From: Intestinimonas massiliensis (ex Afouda et al. 2020)
GTDB lineage: Bacteria > Bacillota > Clostridia > Oscillospirales > Oscillospiraceae
DNA: 64,000 nucleotides
Direction of reading: 5' to 3'
Assembly: GCF_001244995.1 (NCBI RefSeq)
Contig: NZ_LN869529.1
Span: 1,940,957 to 2,004,956, forward strand
A program made the translations under genes and the position numbers. Positions 17,081-25,969 of this stretch are shown in pieces. The notes beneath the pieces were generated by a model. The model ran no database searches, was not told where the DNA came from, and saw only the letters and a program-made list of their open reading frames with translations. Each line of letters opens with the position of its first letter. Within the stretch, counting starts at the first letter, position 1.

Positions 17081-18917
17081 GCTGGCGCGGAAAAACGTCA
17101 CCCGCAGTCTCAAGGACTACTCGGTGTACTTTCTCACCCTCACCCTGGGGGTGAGCCTCTTCTATGTGTTCAATTCCCTGGAGGGGCAGTGGGCGATGCA
17201 GATGCTGGCCAAAAGCGCCCACTATATGGTGGAATCCATCCTCATCTTCATGAACATCTTTTCCGCCTTCGTCTCGGTGGTGCTGGCCTGCCTGGTGCTT
17301 TACGCCAACACCTTTTTGATGAAGCGCCGCAAGCGGGAGCTGGGCACCTACTTCCTGCTGGGTCTGCCCGCAGGCAGGGTCTCCCTGCTGCTGGTGCTGG
17401 AGACCCTGCTCATCGGTCTGATGGCCCTGGCCACCGGACTGGTGCTGGGGGTCCTGCTGGCCCAGGGCCTGGGGCTGCTCACCATCGCCATGTTCTCCGC
17501 CTACCCTGCCGGGGAGCAGTTCGCTCTGGTCCTCTCCGTCAAGGCCATCGGCAAGACGGTGCTCTACTTCGGCGTCATCTTCCTGGTGGTCATGATTCTG
17601 ACCGGGGTGTCGGTCTCCCGGGCCAAGCTCATCGACCTGATGCAGGGAGCCCGGAAAAACGAGGAGATGAAGGAGCGTCCCCTGTGGACCAGCGTCCTCA
17701 CCTTCCTGGCCGGGGTGGCTCTGCTGGTCGTCGCCTACGCCATGCTCCTCATCCGGGGCATGCTATATATCGACCCGCTGTTCTTCCTCATGCTGGCCCT
17801 GGGTACTCTGGGGACCCTGCTGTTTTTCCGGTCCTTGTCCGGCTTCCTGCTGCGGGTGGTGAAGGGGCACAAAAAGCTTTATTACAGGGGCCTCAACATG
17901 TTTGTGCTGCGGCAGTTCAACTCCCGCATCCACACCACCTACCTGTCCATGACGGTGATCTGCCTGCTCCTGCTGCTGGCCATCGGCGTCACCGCCTGCT
18001 GTGTGGGCCTCAACGACACCATCGAGCAGAACACCTCCTCCGCCGCCCCCTACGACGTCACCATCCAGAATTACAGCGGGGACACCACCGTGGCGGACCT
18101 CCCCGCCCGGTTGGCAGAGTCCGGCTTTGACCCCGCTCTACTGGGGGAGCAGCACGACTTTCTCTTCTACTACAACGACCCCGCCGTCACCGGCATCCCC
18201 GCGGACGACGCCTATGCCGTGGTGCTGCTCTCCGACTACAACGCGCTGATGGCCCTCCAGGGCGGGCAGGCCCTGGCCGGGGACGGTCTGCCCCTTGTGA
18301 CCGATCAGGCCATCGTGACCGGCTACAGCGGTATGAACCGCTATCTTGTGGCCCCCGACAGTTGGGCGGAGGCGCTCCAGGTCCGGCGGCAGGTCTTCTG
18401 CGCCAACTACCGGGGCGACAAGCAGACCGCCGAAGACGCCCTTGCCGCCGCCTGCAGCTCCCCCGCCTTTTCCGACGGGCTCACGCTGTCTCTGGACACT
18501 CGCATCGGAATCTACACGGAGAATATGGGCAGCAAGATCCTGGTGCTGTTCATGGGACTCTATCTGGGCATGGTCTTTCTCCTCACCGCCGCGGCGGTGC
18601 TGGCCCTCCAGCAGCTCAGCCAGGCGGCGGACAACGTGCCCCGCTATCAGATTCTCTCCCGCCTGGGCGTCCCGGAGCGGATGCGGGACCGCTCGGTACT
18701 CACCCAGGTAGCCCTGTCCTTCTTCCTCCCGCTGGCCCTGGCGGTGGTCCACTCCATCGTGGGCATGACGGCGGCCAACGCCGTGATCTCCGTCGTGGGG
18801 CGGGTGGATTCGGTGCGCAGCAGCCTGGTCACCGCCGGCTTCCTGGTGCTCATCTACGGGGCCTACTTCCTGGCCACCTGCTTCGGCGCCCGCCGCATCG
18901 TCAAAGGAAACGGGTAG
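17070..18917 (+). CDS. Bce-type ABC transporter, FtsX-like permease
   Basis: A 615-residue permease starting MFFKLARKNVTRSLKDYSVYF, the usual opening of BceB proteins. Ten membrane segments are arranged as expected (one N-terminal, three then two in the middle, four C-terminal), with a large extracytoplasmic region at about residues 325-475 that in this family binds the peptide or the lipid II complex. The FtsX motif region MKRRKRELGTYFLLG is present. ATG 17070 is preferred over GTG 17058 because GGGAGG would be too close to the latter. It is translationally coupled to the ATPase gene. Confidence 0.9.
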   Translation: MFFKLARKNVTRSLKDYSVYFLTLTLGVSLFYVFNSLEGQWAMQMLAKSAHYMVESILIFMNIFSAFVSVVLACLVLYANTFLMKRRKRELGTYFLLGLPAGRVSLLLVLETLLIGLMALATGLVLGVLLAQGLGLLTIAMFSAYPAGEQFALVLSVKAIGKTVLYFGVIFLVVMILTGVSVSRAKLIDLMQGARKNEEMKERPLWTSVLTFLAGVALLVVAYAMLLIRGMLYIDPLFFLMLALGTLGTLLFFRSLSGFLLRVVKGHKKLYYRGLNMFVLRQFNSRIHTTYLSMTVICLLLLLAIGVTACCVGLNDTIEQNTSSAAPYDVTIQNYSGDTTVADLPARLAESGFDPALLGEQHDFLFYYNDPAVTGIPADDAYAVVLLSDYNALMALQGGQALAGDGLPLVTDQAIVTGYSGMNRYLVAPDSWAEALQVRRQVFCANYRGDKQTAEDALAAACSSPAFSDGLTLSLDTRIGIYTENMGSKILVLFMGLYLGMVFLLTAAAVLALQQLSQAADNVPRYQILSRLGVPERMRDRSVLTQVALSFFLPLALAVVHSIVGMTAANAVISVVGRVDSVRSSLVTAGFLVLIYGAYFLATCFGARRIVKGNG

Positions 18918-19340
18918 CCTTCAGCCTCATCCCCCCTGAACGCACGGAGCGGTTGGACGCGCCTCCGGAAAATTTGCTTTTTTCTTTGCAAAGAACCGTC
19001 TTTTAAGAAGGGCTTTTGGTATTGCACCCTGTGGTGCTGTATGGAAAGTCCTTCTTTTTTATTTGAATGCGTAGTGAACAAGGCCGAAAGGCTTGCATCC
19101 CCAGGGTTTCAGGGCCAATTGGCTTTGTTCCAGTGCAAGGCAGGAACAGGAAACGCCCTCTTTCTTTTTATATTCTTTCGCTGTATCGGCGCGTCACGCG
19201 ATATAGAACATAAAAAGCGCGTCTCGGCCCAAGGTGCGGGATAACTGTCTGGTCCACCGAAGCGGAACCGCAACATCCTCACGGTCTGCTTCTCCGACGG
19301 AGATAAAAAATTTCTTTATCCGGACGCCTTTGCCAAACAC
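18918..19340. other. Intergenic stretch with terminator and decayed 5' gene end
   Basis: No intact gene. It holds the hairpin at 19005-19060. From about 19200 come traces of the missing N-terminal domain of the next gene: in the frame of that gene, after a TAA near 19241, the residues ILTVCFSDGDKKFLYPDAF are readable but lack a start codon. Confidence 0.6.
19005..19060 (+). terminator. Long stem-loop terminator after the ABC permease gene
   Basis: AAGAAGG-x-CTTT pairs with AAAG-x-CCTTCTT, and GCACC with GGTGC, in one imperfect stem of about 24 bp ending in six T. Confidence 0.7.
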
Positions 19341-20006
19341 TTGACCTTAAAAAATAACGACATGCAGGATCAAATGAAACGCCTCCTGGCCGCAAGAAAG
19401 GCCGCAAGAGAGGCGGAGCGGCAAGCGTTCCAGCAGAAACAGGAGCACAAGAATCTCCTGCGCAATATGAAAATATCCGCAAACTCCCAGGCGGCGTTCC
19501 ACCTCACCGCAGCACAGGAACAGGACGTATTCTCCGCATGGACTGTGTTCACCGGCACTTATCTGAGCGGACCTTCCAAAGGAGAGCCCCGGATTCCCGA
19601 CCGGATGAAGCCGAATTCGCTTTGTCTGCTGACCAAACGTGGGGCTGGGGTGCAGGAGGCAAGCCGCCGCATCATCGGCGCTTTTATGGTCGGGGAGGAT
19701 TTCTTCGGCGCTGATTGCCGAAGCGGCACAGTCGCCGCCCATCCGGTCCACCGCGTGGCGCTGCGGCCGGAAAAGGGCCTGGCCTTCTGGCCCTATTTTA
19801 CGCGGGACCCTGAAAAACAGCGCTGGGGAAAAACGGCTCTGAAATATTTTTCCAACCAAACTGCCGAAAAAATTCTCTTTGATCTGCTGGGTCTGGCAGA
19901 CACCGCAGAGGAACGCGAGGCCGCCCTGCGGTTCTATCCCTACTTTTGCAGGCTCAACCGAATACCACCCCGAGATGGGAAGGCGGAGGAGCCCTCCCGC
20001 GGCTGA
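19341..20006 (+). CDS. Uncharacterised conserved protein, N-terminal domain lost (likely pseudogene)
   Basis: About 221 residues from TTG 19341; the first ATG is 19362. A basic, coiled-coil-prone stretch (about 8-45) precedes a globular part with GAFMVGEDFFG, HPVHRVALRPE, LAFWPYF and KYFSNQTAEKILFDLL. These blocks resemble, from memory, a family of uncharacterised Firmicutes proteins whose full-length members begin with a small beta domain containing an H-x-x-FG-x-G motif. Upstream of 19341 the frame continues (KKFLYPDAFAKHL) to a TAA near 19241, and pieces of the H-K motif seem to appear in other frames. I therefore read this as a gene whose 5' end has decayed. No ribosome site precedes the start. 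Function unknown. Confidence 0.55.
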   Translation: MTLKNNDMQDQMKRLLAARKAAREAERQAFQQKQEHKNLLRNMKISANSQAAFHLTAAQEQDVFSAWTVFTGTYLSGPSKGEPRIPDRMKPNSLCLLTKRGAGVQEASRRIIGAFMVGEDFFGADCRSGTVAAHPVHRVALRPEKGLAFWPYFTRDPEKQRWGKTALKYFSNQTAEKILFDLLGLADTAEEREAALRFYPYFCRLNRIPPRDGKAEEPSRG

Positions 20007-20082
20007 CCTCAGGGCCTCCGCCCCGGGGCCGCAAGCGCGCGGTTTGCGCGTCCTTTCCGCCGTGCCTGCCGCAAAATAGGGC

Positions 20083-20111
20083 TTGCATTCGCCGTCGAAA
20101 TGTGCTATAAT
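20083..20111 (+). promoter_or_regulatory. Sigma-A promoter for secG
   Basis: TTGCAT, 17-base spacer, perfect TATAAT; about 79 bases before the secG start. Confidence 0.88.
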
Positions 20112-20189
20112 AGATTTCACGGTTTGGGATTATTGCGCCCATTTGAATGATGATACGGCCCTTCGGGCCTTTGAAAGGACGATGTATTT

Positions 20190-20435
20190 ATGGGTACTCT
20201 GAAGCTCGTGCTCACCGTGGTCGATGTGATCGCCGCCGTTTTCCTCACCGCCGTAATCATGCTCCAGTCCGGCAAGAGCGCCGGTCTGTCCGGAGCCATC
20301 GCCGGCGGCGCCGACACCTTCCTGTCCAAGAACAAGGCCAAGAGCTGGGACGCCAAGCTGGCCCGCTGGACCAAGTGGGTGGCCATCGGCTTTATGGTCC
20401 TCTCTCTGGTCATCGGTCTGATGCCCAACGCCTGA
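20190..20435 (+). CDS. secG: Preprotein translocase subunit SecG
   Basis: An 81-residue SecG. It has two membrane segments (about 5-27 and 60-78) joined by a cytoplasmic loop with the family motif LQSGKSAGLSGAIAGGADTF. It is the small, non-essential part of the SecYEG channel that aids protein export. Length is typical. AAAGGACG lies upstream of ATG 20190, a consensus promoter lies before it and a terminator right after it. It sits next to rnr, an order (secG-rnr, often followed by smpB and ssrA) that is common in Firmicutes. Here smpB and ssrA lie some 18 kb further on, beyond other genes and the phage block. Confidence 0.95.
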   Translation: MGTLKLVLTVVDVIAAVFLTAVIMLQSGKSAGLSGAIAGGADTFLSKNKAKSWDAKLARWTKWVAIGFMVLSLVIGLMPNA

Positions 20436-20442
20436 GCGCATC

Positions 20443-20480
20443 AAAAACGCCTCTCCCAACGGGAGAGGCGTTTTTCTTTT
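20443..20480 (+). terminator. Rho-independent terminator of secG
   Basis: A perfect stem AAAAACGCCTCTCCC / GGGAGAGGCGTTTTT with an AAC loop and further T. Confidence 0.95.
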
Positions 20481-20531
20481 TCCCATTCCGTGGTATACTA
20501 CAGCTACCGACGAATAAAGGAGATTTTTTAT

Positions 20532-22571
20532 TTGGAACTGAATGGAACCTACCAGGCCACCGGCAAGGGGTTTGGTTTTCTCATTCCCGAGGACGGGAAG
20601 GGCCGGGAGGACGACTGGTTCATCCCGCCCCGCAGCGAGGGCGGGGCCTGGAACGGCGACCGGGTGCTGGCCGTGCCTGTGGAGGACGACCGGGGCGGCC
20701 AGCGCCGTACCGCGAAAATCACGGCGGTGGTGGAGCGGGCCAACAAGACGGTCACCGGCGCCATTGAGCGCCAGGGCCGTGAGGTCTGGCTCCGCCCCGG
20801 CAGCGACCGTCTCCCCCACCCCATCAAGGTGGTGGGCCGTACCCGCTCGGCCAAGGCCGGGGACAAGGCCGCCGTGGCGGTGACCAGCTACGGAAACAAA
20901 AAGCTCCCCCCCATGGGCACGCTGCGGGAGATCTTCGGCAAGGACGGCACCCGCCCGGCCGCGGTGGAGGCCATTCTCTATCAGTACGGCATCGAGCGCG
21001 CCTTCCCCGTCTCGGTCCAGACCGCCGCCGAGCTGGCGCCCCGGGAGGTGGCGCCCGCCGACCTGGCCGGCCGCCTGGACCTGCGGGGCAAAACGGTCAT
21101 CACCATCGACGGGGCCTCCTCCAAGGACTTCGACGACGCCGTCTCCCTGGAGCGGGACGCGCGGGGCCGCTGGGTGCTGGGCGTCCACATCGCGGACGTG
21201 TCCCACTACGTGGCCGAGGGCTCTCCGCTGGACCTGGAGGCGTGGAACCGGGGCACCTCGGTCTACTTTGCCGACCAGGTGGTGCCCATGCTGCCCCCGG
21301 AGCTGTCCAACGGCATCTGCTCCCTGAACCCCCACGTGGACCGGCTGGCCCTGAGCTGCATCCTGACCATGGGGCCGGATGGGGCGGTTCTGGACCACCG
21401 GCTCGTCAAGTCCGTCATCCGCTCCACCGAGCGGATGACCTACGGCGACTGCAACACCCTGCTGGCCGGGCTGGACCCGGAGCTGGAAGCCAAATACGCC
21501 CACATCCTGCCCATGCTCCGGGACATGGCGGCTCTGGCCGCCGCTCTGGAGCAGCGCCGCAGGCTCCGGGGCGCGCTGGACCTGGAGAGCCGTGAGTGCC
21601 ATGTGATCTGTGACGAGCTGGGGGACCCGGTGGACGTCCAGGTCCGGGAGACGGGCGTCTCCGAGGCCCTCATCGAGTCCTTTATGCTCTCGGCCAACGA
21701 GTGTGTGGCCGAGCACCTCTTCCAGCTCCACGCCCCGGCGGTATACCGGGTCCACGAAAAGCCCTCGGAGGACAAGGTCGCCACTCTGCGGAGCATGCTC
21801 GCCCCCCTGGGCTACGACCTGAGAGAGGCCGACCACTTCTCCCTCCAGAAGGTGCTGGAGAAGGCCAGGGACACCCCGCAGGCCCCCGCCATCCACATGA
21901 TGGTGCTGCGCAGCCTGATGAAGGCCCGGTACGATGTGGAGAATCTGGGGCACTTCGGTCTGGCGGCAAAGTTCTACTGTCACTTCACCTCGCCCATCCG
22001 CCGCTACCCCGACCTGATGGTCCACCGCATCCTCACCGCCCTGCTGGACGGGGCGCTGGAGGGCCGGACCCGCGGAAAGGAGTCGGCGGCGGCCCAGCGG
22101 GCGGCCCAGCAGTCCTCCGACCGGGAGGTGGCCGCCATGAACGCCGAACGGGAGATCGAAAAATGCTACCTGGCGGAGTATATGCACCAGCGCCTGGGAG
22201 AGACCTTTTCCGGCGCGGTGTCCGGGGTCACCCGGTTCGGCCTCTTCGTGGCCCTGCCCAACGGGGTGGAAGGGCTTCTCCCCGCCGCCGCCCTGCCCGA
22301 CGACGACTATACGTACGATGAGGTGCGCATGACCCTGACCGGCTGCCGCACCAAGGCGGTCTGGTCCTTCGGAATGCCCCTGGAGGTGGTCTGCGCCGCC
22401 GCCGACCCCGGCTCGGGGCAGATCGACTTCGCGCTCCCGGAGGGGGCCGCACCCGCCCGTCCCGTCGAGGCCCGGCAGCCCCCCGTGAAGCCGTCCAGAC
22501 GCTCGGCCAAGACGGGGAACAAGCCCGGTTACCGTCCGCCCAAACGGACCAAAGGCAGGAGGAAACGATGA
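20532..22571 (+). CDS. rnr: Ribonuclease R (RNase II/VacB family 3'-5' exoribonuclease)
   Basis: A 679-residue exoribonuclease that degrades structured RNA and works in rRNA and tmRNA-linked quality control. It has an N-terminal cold-shock domain (TGKGFGFLIPED), a central RNB domain with the catalytic aspartates in TIDGASSKDFDDAVSL near 190-205, HIADVSHYV and HFTSPIRRYPDL, and a C-terminal S1 domain (about 555-640, SGVTRFGLFVALPNGVEGL). A basic tail follows. The start is TTG 20532, nine bases after AAAGGAG; the longer in-frame reading has no ribosome site and would overlap a TATACT promoter element. The stop overlaps the start of the next gene (ATGA). Confidence 0.93.
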   Translation: MELNGTYQATGKGFGFLIPEDGKGREDDWFIPPRSEGGAWNGDRVLAVPVEDDRGGQRRTAKITAVVERANKTVTGAIERQGREVWLRPGSDRLPHPIKVVGRTRSAKAGDKAAVAVTSYGNKKLPPMGTLREIFGKDGTRPAAVEAILYQYGIERAFPVSVQTAAELAPREVAPADLAGRLDLRGKTVITIDGASSKDFDDAVSLERDARGRWVLGVHIADVSHYVAEGSPLDLEAWNRGTSVYFADQVVPMLPPELSNGICSLNPHVDRLALSCILTMGPDGAVLDHRLVKSVIRSTERMTYGDCNTLLAGLDPELEAKYAHILPMLRDMAALAAALEQRRRLRGALDLESRECHVICDELGDPVDVQVRETGVSEALIESFMLSANECVAEHLFQLHAPAVYRVHEKPSEDKVATLRSMLAPLGYDLREADHFSLQKVLEKARDTPQAPAIHMMVLRSLMKARYDVENLGHFGLAAKFYCHFTSPIRRYPDLMVHRILTALLDGALEGRTRGKESAAAQRAAQQSSDREVAAMNAEREIEKCYLAEYMHQRLGETFSGAVSGVTRFGLFVALPNGVEGLLPAAALPDDDYTYDEVRMTLTGCRTKAVWSFGMPLEVVCAAADPGSGQIDFALPEGAAPARPVEARQPPVKPSRRSAKTGNKPGYRPPKRTKGRRKR

Positions 22572-23833
22572 CAAATCGGAATTTACTCGCCCTCATATTG
22601 CTGATTGTATTCACGTTTACCGGCTGTCAGACCGCCGCGGTCCCCGCACCCGCGCCCGAGGCGGCCCCCACCGCCGCCGTGCCCAGCCCGGAATCCACCC
22701 CCACGCCGGCGCTCACCCCCGTCCCGGAACCCGACCCCTTTGCGGAGCAGCTCGCCGCCATGACGGTGGAGGAGAAGGTGGGCCAGCTTTTGATCGGGGG
22801 CTTTGAGGGCACGGAGATTGGGGACCAGGCGACCCGGCTGGTCCAGGAATATCAGGTGGGCGGGCTCATCCTCTACGGCCGGAACATCGCCGGCGCCGGC
22901 CAGCTTGTCACGCTGACCAACGGCCTTAAGGCCCTCAACGGCGATGGCATCCCCCTGTTCCTCTCCATCGACCAGGAGGGCGGCGGTGTGGACCGGATGC
23001 CCCCGGAGGTCCGCCGGACTCCCGGGGCCTACTGCGTGGGACAGACCGGCTCGGTCCCCGCCGCTCAGTCCTACGGCGACGTGCTGGCAGCCGAGTGCGC
23101 CGCCTTCGGCCTCAATCTGGACTTCGCCCCGGTGCTGGACGTGTGGTCCAATCCCGGCAACACCGTCATCGGGCAGCGGGCCTTCAGCGCCGACGCCCGG
23201 ACCGTGGCGGGGCTGGGCCCCGCCGCCGCCCGCCGCATGATGGACCAGGGCATCATCCCCGCGGTCAAGCACTTTCCCGGCCATGGGGACACCGCGGTGG
23301 ACTCCCACGTGGGTCTGCCGGTGGTGGATAAATCCCCGGAGGAGCTGGAGGAGACCGAGCTGATCCCCTTTCGCGCCGCCATCCAGTCCGCCGGGACGGA
23401 CGGACAAGTCCCCGCCGTCATGGTGGCCCACATCCTGCTGACCCAGCTAGACCCGGAGCGGCCCGCCAGTCTCTCCCCCGCAGTGGTGACCGGCCTGCTG
23501 CGGGAGGAGCTTGGCTTTGCCGGAGCGGTCCTCACCGACGACCTGACCATGGGGGCCGTGACCCAGAGCTACGGTCTGGGTGAGGCCGCCGTTCTGGCCG
23601 TCGAGGCCGGCTGCGACATCCTGCTGGTCTGTCACGGGCAGGACAGCGTCCCCGCCGTCCGGACGGCTCTGCTGGAGGCGGTGGCCTCCGGCCGCATCAC
23701 CGCAGAGCGCCTGGACGAGAGCGTCTATCGCATTCTCCGCCTGAAAACGGAATACGCCCTGACCAATGAGCCGGTGAGCTCCCCGGATCTGGAGGCCCTC
23801 AACGCCCAAATCGGCGCAGTGCCGGTCCAATGA
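22568..23833 (+). CDS. Glycoside hydrolase family 3 lipoprotein (beta-N-acetylhexosaminidase-like)
   Basis: A 421-residue lipoprotein. The lipobox has Cys at residue 20 and a Pro/Ala-rich linker runs to about 56. The catalytic domain has SIDQEGGGVDRM, LDFAPVLDVW and the NagZ-type motif KHFPGHGDT at 234-242, whose His-Asp pair serves as acid/base in these enzymes, then LTDDLTMGAV with the nucleophile Asp. This points to removal of N-acetylglucosamine from muropeptides outside the membrane, that is, wall recycling. A 4-base overlap (ATGA) couples it to rnr. There is no second GH3 C-terminal domain, as in NagZ proteins. Confidence 0.9.
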   Translation: MTNRNLLALILLIVFTFTGCQTAAVPAPAPEAAPTAAVPSPESTPTPALTPVPEPDPFAEQLAAMTVEEKVGQLLIGGFEGTEIGDQATRLVQEYQVGGLILYGRNIAGAGQLVTLTNGLKALNGDGIPLFLSIDQEGGGVDRMPPEVRRTPGAYCVGQTGSVPAAQSYGDVLAAECAAFGLNLDFAPVLDVWSNPGNTVIGQRAFSADARTVAGLGPAAARRMMDQGIIPAVKHFPGHGDTAVDSHVGLPVVDKSPEELEETELIPFRAAIQSAGTDGQVPAVMVAHILLTQLDPERPASLSPAVVTGLLREELGFAGAVLTDDLTMGAVTQSYGLGEAAVLAVEAGCDILLVCHGQDSVPAVRTALLEAVASGRITAERLDESVYRILRLKTEYALTNEPVSSPDLEALNAQIGAVPVQ

Positions 23834-23834
23834 C

Positions 23835-23863
23835 TTGCATTTTCCACCTAGGCAAGGTACAAT
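23835..23863 (+). promoter_or_regulatory. Sigma-A promoter for the YheO/DauR-like regulator
   Basis: TTGCAT, 17-base spacer, TACAAT; begins directly after the GH3 stop codon. Confidence 0.75.
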
Positions 23864-23890
23864 AGTGCCACTGCAAAGGCGGTGATCTGG

Positions 23891-24535
23891 ATGACAAGAG
23901 AGGAAGCTTTTGAATTTCTGGACCGGACAGCCCGGGGCATTGCCGAGATGTTCGGCTCCACCTGTGAAACGCTGGTCCACGACATGGGCGTGCCCACCCA
24001 TCCCATCCTCTCCATTTACAACGGCCACATCTCCGGCCGGACGGTGGGCTCTACCATGGACATCCTGGGCACCAACCGGGAGCTGGACCAGGAGGCCTCC
24101 ACCACTGACCAGGTGAATCTGTACGCCACCACCCCCGCGGGGGCCCAGATCAAGTCCTCCACCTTCCACCTCATCGGAGAGGGCTACAATCTGGCTCTGG
24201 GCATCAACTTCGACTACACCTCTCTGGTCTATGCCAACCGCATCCTGGTGGACCTGATGAGCGCCGAGGCCGATCTGAAATCCGCCCTGTTCCAGGGGGG
24301 CGATACCGCCCTGACCGACCTGTTTGACGAGTGCCTGCGGGCGGTGGGCAAACCGGCAGATGCCCTGGGCAAGGCCGACCGGCTGAAGCTGGTGGCCTTG
24401 ATGGAGCAGAAAAACGCCTTTTCCTACCGCAAATCCGTGCCCTTCGTGGCCAAGCGCCTGGGGGTAAGCCGGTATACGGTATATAAATACTTAGACGAGC
24501 TGGCCCGTCAGGGCGACGGCGGCCAGCCGGACTGA
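23891..24535 (+). CDS. YheO/DauR-type PAS and HTH transcriptional regulator
   Basis: A 214-residue regulator. The N-terminal YheO-like PAS domain (about 10-115) shows VHDMGVPTHPILSIYNGHISGR and later GYNLALGINFDYT. A C-terminal DNA-binding domain has the FAKRLGVSRYTVYKYL type of helix-turn-helix (about 188-207). DauR proteins of this family sense amino-acid-related ligands. It lies directly upstream of a dipeptidase gene, so it may control that gene. ATG 23891 follows AAAGGCGGTG. Confidence 0.87.
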   Translation: MTREEAFEFLDRTARGIAEMFGSTCETLVHDMGVPTHPILSIYNGHISGRTVGSTMDILGTNRELDQEASTTDQVNLYATTPAGAQIKSSTFHLIGEGYNLALGINFDYTSLVYANRILVDLMSAEADLKSALFQGGDTALTDLFDECLRAVGKPADALGKADRLKLVALMEQKNAFSYRKSVPFVAKRLGVSRYTVYKYLDELARQGDGGQPD

Positions 24536-24550
24536 AACGAGGGATACGAC

Positions 24551-25969
24551 ATGAAGCATCAGGAACAGATCGAAGCCTATTGGAGCAACCCCGCCCGGGA
24601 GCGGGAACTGGTCGGCGCCATCGCCCGGCTGGTGAACGTGAAGAGCGTAAAGGGGGACCCGGAGCCCGGAAAGCCCTTCGGCCCCGGCCCTGCCGCCGCG
24701 CTGGACGAGGCTCTGGCCCTGTGCCGGGAGCTGGGCTTTTCCACCTCCGACTACGACCACTATGTGGGCCTGGCCGACCTCAACGACAAAGAGACCCGGC
24801 TGCACATCCTGGGCCACCTGGACGTGGTGGGGGAGGGCTCCGGCTGGGACACTGACCCCTATACCTGCGTGGAGAAGGACGGGATGCTGTACGGCCGGGG
24901 GGTCTCGGACGACAAGGGCCCCGTGGTCTGCGCCCTGCTGGCCATGAAGGCCGTGCGGGACCTGGGACTCCCCCTGTCCGCCAATGTCCGCTGCATCCTG
25001 GGCACCGATGAGGAGTCCGGCTCCGCCGACATCGCCTACTATTACGCCCGGGAGCCTTACGCCCCCATGGCCTTCACCCCCGACGCCGACTTCCCTCTCA
25101 TCCACATTGAGAAGGGCCACTATCATCCGGACTTCGGCGCCCAGTGGGAGAGCTCCGACGCCAAGCCCCGGGTGGCCGCCCTCACCGGCGGGTTCCGCAC
25201 CAACGTGGTACCTCCCGAGGCCGAGGCCATGGTACTGGGCCTTTACGCCCACGATGTGGAGCCGGTCTGTGACCAGGTGGCGGCCCGGACCGGGGCGGTG
25301 TTCACCGTCAGCGGCTCGGCCAGCGGCTGTCACATCCACTGCGCGGGCAAGAACGCCCACGCCGCCTCCCCCGACGGCGGCATCAACGCCATCGCCGCCC
25401 TGCTGGAGGTCCTTGCCGCCCTCCCCCTGGCCGGCTGCGCCGGCACGGACGCCATCCGCTCCATGCACGAGCTGTTTCCCTTTGGGGACAACCGGGGCCG
25501 CGCCCTGGGCATCGCCCAGTCCGACGCGGAGTCCGGCGAGCTCACCCTCAATCTGGCCGTCATGACGCTGACGGAAACCGGCTTTTCCGCCAAATTCGAC
25601 GTGCGCTTCCCCCTCTGCGCCAACGAGGACAACTGCAAAAGGGCCTGTGAGGCCAGCTTTGCCGCCCACGGCATCGCCGTTACCGGCGCTCCGGATATGA
25701 CCACCGTCCACTGTGTGAGCGCCGATTCCCCCCTGGTGCGGACCCTCCTGGCCTGCTACGAGACCTACACCGGCGAGCCGAACGCCCAGCCCATCGCCAT
25801 CGGCGGCGGCACCTACGTCCACGACATCCCCGGCGGCGTGGCCTTCGGCTGCCAGTTCCCCGGCTTCGACCCCAAAATGCACGCCGCCAACGAGCAGGCC
25901 CGCATCGACCAGCTCCTCCTGTCCTGCAAGATCTTCACCCAGGCCATCGCGGAGCTGTGCGGCGGATGA
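24551..25969 (+). CDS. pepV: PepV/Sapep-type M20 dipeptidase
   Basis: A 472-residue metallopeptidase of the M20A PepV/Sapep group that cleaves dipeptides in the cytoplasm. Metal and catalytic motifs appear in order: HILGHLDVV (metal His with nearby Asp), GRGVSDDKGP (bridging Asp), GTDEESGSAD (catalytic Glu pair), FTPDADFP, and a C-terminal metal His in GGGTYVHDIPGGVAFG. Length matches PepV. It follows the YheO/DauR-like gene by 15 bases and overlaps the next start by 4 bases, so the three genes form one operon. Confidence 0.92.
   Translation: MKHQEQIEAYWSNPARERELVGAIARLVNVKSVKGDPEPGKPFGPGPAAALDEALALCRELGFSTSDYDHYVGLADLNDKETRLHILGHLDVVGEGSGWDTDPYTCVEKDGMLYGRGVSDDKGPVVCALLAMKAVRDLGLPLSANVRCILGTDEESGSADIAYYYAREPYAPMAFTPDADFPLIHIEKGHYHPDFGAQWESSDAKPRVAALTGGFRTNVVPPEAEAMVLGLYAHDVEPVCDQVAARTGAVFTVSGSASGCHIHCAGKNAHAASPDGGINAIAALLEVLAALPLAGCAGTDAIRSMHELFPFGDNRGRALGIAQSDAESGELTLNLAVMTLTETGFSAKFDVRFPLCANEDNCKRACEASFAAHGIAVTGAPDMTTVHCVSADSPLVRTLLACYETYTGEPNAQPIAIGGGTYVHDIPGGVAFGCQFPGFDPKMHAANEQARIDQLLLSCKIFTQAIAELCGG

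Noticed and set aside
20130-22574. An 814-codon open frame on the minus strand
   Set aside because: Antisense to secG and rnr; no domain, and Gly/His-rich composition typical of mirrored GC-rich coding sequence.
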